The position numbers and the translations under genes were made by a program. Of a DNA stretch of 64,000 nucleotides, positions 62,787 through 64,000 are shown piece after piece. The stretch spans positions 310,001 to 374,000 of the forward strand of contig NZ_QLLK01000001.1 of NCBI RefSeq assembly GCF_003259505.1, written 5' to 3'. Position 1 is the first letter of the stretch, and every line of letters starts with the position of its first letter. This DNA is from Algoriphagus yeomjeoni. Its GTDB lineage: Bacteria; Bacteroidota; Bacteroidia; Cytophagales; Cyclobacteriaceae. Under the pieces are notes generated by a model. The model was given only the letters and a program-made list of their open reading frames with translations. It was not told the DNA's origin and ran no database searches.

Positions 62787-63476
62787 ATGATACTTATCTT
62801 AATCGTAGTCGTTTTCGCCATTGCCGGATTTGTGGTAAGTAGAAAACTCAAAAGTAAATTTGCTCAGTATTCACAAGTTGCCCTGAAGGCCAACTTATCA
62901 GGGGCAGAGATTGCCAAGCTCATGCTTGCTGACCATAACATCTCTGATGTCCAAGTTCATGCAGTAGAGGGTCAATTGACAGATCACTATAATCCTGCAA
63001 ACAAAACAGTAAACTTGAGCCCAGATGTGTATTATGGGAGAAATGCAGCCGCTGCAGCAGTTGCAGCACACGAGTGTGGGCACGCCGTTCAGCATGCCAC
63101 ATCTTACACTTGGCTCAACCTAAGATCCACACTTGTCCCACTCCAAAACAGTGCTGGGAAGATTCTGAACATTGTCTTGATTGCTTCATTGTTTGGCGGA
63201 TTTGCCTTAGGACTACCTTACGAATGGGTTGGTTTTATAGTAGTAGGTGCATATAGCATTATGACTCTTTTTACCATTGTTACTTTGCCGGTAGAGTTCG
63301 ATGCAAGTAATAGGGCTTTAGCTTGGGTCAAGACGAGAAATATCGTAACCCCAGATGAATATACCATGTCTAAAGATGCACTTAAATGGGCTGCAATGAC
63401 CTATGTGGTGGCAGCTTTGGCTTCCATGGCAACTTTAGCCTATTACATTTTCGTTTTCTTTGGTAATCGGGATTGA
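62787..63476 (+). CDS. Neutral zinc metallopeptidase (YugP type)
   Basis: 229 residues: an N-terminal membrane helix, an AAHECGHAVQH zinc motif (HExxH, about 95-105), and two or three C-terminal helices with a FDASNRALAW segment that likely provides the third ligand Glu. This matches the PF04298 (YugP) family of membrane metallopeptidases, whose substrates are mostly unknown. It starts 31 bases after the preceding gene and is followed by a strong terminator. Confidence 0.92.
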   Translation: MILILIVVVFAIAGFVVSRKLKSKFAQYSQVALKANLSGAEIAKLMLADHNISDVQVHAVEGQLTDHYNPANKTVNLSPDVYYGRNAAAAAVAAHECGHAVQHATSYTWLNLRSTLVPLQNSAGKILNIVLIASLFGGFALGLPYEWVGFIVVGAYSIMTLFTIVTLPVEFDASNRALAWVKTRNIVTPDEYTMSKDALKWAAMTYVVAALASMATLAYYIFVFFGNRD

Positions 63477-63500
63477 TACAGATCAAATAAAATATTGGTT

Positions 63501-63531
63501 GAGGGGCAAACATTGCCCCTCTTTTTTTTTT
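63501..63531 (+). terminator. Rho-independent terminator after the zinc metallopeptidase
   Basis: Perfect 9-bp stem (63501-63509 with 63513-63521), 3-base loop and about ten T. Confidence 0.9.
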
Positions 63532-63584
63532 GCTATATATTCAAAGCAGATAGCTAAACCCAAAGAGATAAAAGAGAAATATTT

Positions 63585-64000
63585 ATGCATTTTGAATTGA
63601 CAGAGGAGCATCGCGCCGTGCAAGAAGCAGCGAGAGATTTTGCTAAAAATGACTTGCTTCCAGGAGTAATAGAACGAGATATTGAGTGCAGATTTCCAGT
63701 GGAAGAAATCAAAAAAATGGGTGAACTCGGCTTCATGGGAATGATGGTCGATCCAAAATACAGCGGTGGTGGAATGGATACTGTTTCTTACGTCATTGCG
63801 ATGGAGGAACTATCTAAGATTGATGCTTCAGCATCTGTAGTCATGTCTGTTAATAATTCCTTGGTATGCTGGGGAATGGAAAAATACGCTTCCGAAGCCC
63901 AGAAAGAGAAATATCTTAAGCCTCTGGCATCAGGTCAGAAGCTGGGTGCTTTTGCGCTTTCAGAGCCAGAAGCAGGTTCAGATGCCACTTCGCAGAAAAC
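63585..64000 (+). CDS. Acyl-CoA dehydrogenase, 3' end cut by the window
   Basis: 138 residues are visible from the ATG at 63585; the frame is open to the right edge. The N-terminal helical domain has EEHRAVQEAARDFAKNDLLPG and ELGFMGMMVDPKYSGGGMD, and the substrate/FAD loop FALSEPEAGSDATS is diagnostic. It catalyses the alpha-beta dehydrogenation of acyl-CoA in fatty acid oxidation. Chain-length preference cannot be judged from the visible part. Confidence 0.92.
   Translation, partial: MHFELTEEHRAVQEAARDFAKNDLLPGVIERDIECRFPVEEIKKMGELGFMGMMVDPKYSGGGMDTVSYVIAMEELSKIDASASVVMSVNNSLVCWGMEKYASEAQKEKYLKPLASGQKLGAFALSEPEAGSDATSQK

Noticed and set aside
1..64000. CRISPR arrays, tRNA or rRNA genes, prophage and integrases
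   Set aside because: No regularly spaced direct repeats, cloverleaf-like or rRNA sequence, integrase or phage structural genes were seen in either strand.

Overview
The window reads as chromosomal DNA of a Bacteroidota bacterium, most like the Cyclobacteriaceae (Algoriphagus-type). Grounds: SusC/SusD pair, TonB-dependent receptors, lipoproteins with Cys lipoboxes, a type IX secretion (T9SS) C-terminal signal, a bacillithiol gene (bshA), DUF4270 protein, RlmN/GlmS/PrfA/PanC of Bacteroidota type, and at least twelve start regions carrying the Bacteroidota -7 promoter box TAnnTTTG instead of strong Shine-Dalgarno sites. No rRNA, tRNA, CRISPR array, phage or intact insertion sequence was seen, and no gene-free stretch exceeds about 275 bases.

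Layout. 1-9.3 kb is housekeeping: a partial thiamine-pyrophosphokinase-like gene, prmC with two small genes, an RsmB-type rRNA methyltransferase, guaB, a RES/Xre toxin-antitoxin pair with a palindromic operator, an acetyltransferase, coaX, an M23 peptidase and a PLP dehydratase. 9.5-16.7 kb holds a GH3-serine hydrolase fusion and a mutL operon ending in two rhomboid proteases. 16.8-26.9 kb has envelope proteins (small beta-barrel, macroglobulin/TonB-plug hybrid, TonB receptor), rlmN, a deformylase-like gene and an ABC-F ATPase. Several dispersed repeats lie here, one of them read in frame inside the ABC-F gene.

27.1-32.9 kb is a plus-strand catabolic cluster: GH29 fucosidase lipoprotein, sulfatase lipoprotein, then a gluconate-dehydrogenase-type small subunit with its GMC oxidoreductase. 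This suggests processing of sulfated fucose-containing glycans and periplasmic sugar oxidation. 33.1-37.4 kb has bshA, a fatty acid hydroxylase-type protein, a dehydrogenase/epimerase, csaA and a HisA-like protein lacking the usual catalytic Asp.

37.5-50.3 kb is one minus-strand array of seven genes: SusC, SusD, a giant VCBS/UnbV lipoprotein, an FGE-fold protein without the catalytic cysteines, a Tat-exported Gfo/Idh/MocA oxidoreductase, a Tat-exported TIM-barrel isomerase and a YCF48 propeller lipoprotein. It has no glycoside hydrolase or lyase, and is the best candidate for an uncharacterised uptake/modification system in the window.

50.5-64 kb returns to core functions: a DUF3365 haem protein, a T9SS-secreted YCF48 protein, an acetyltransferase, prfA, a Kazal-type lipoprotein and glmS. 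Then come DUF4270 with a shortened GT5-like protein, divergent from panC-panD-flippase-like membrane protein, followed by a zinc metallopeptidase and a partial acyl-CoA dehydrogenase. All functional statements are from reading the sequence and family knowledge; no database search was run.
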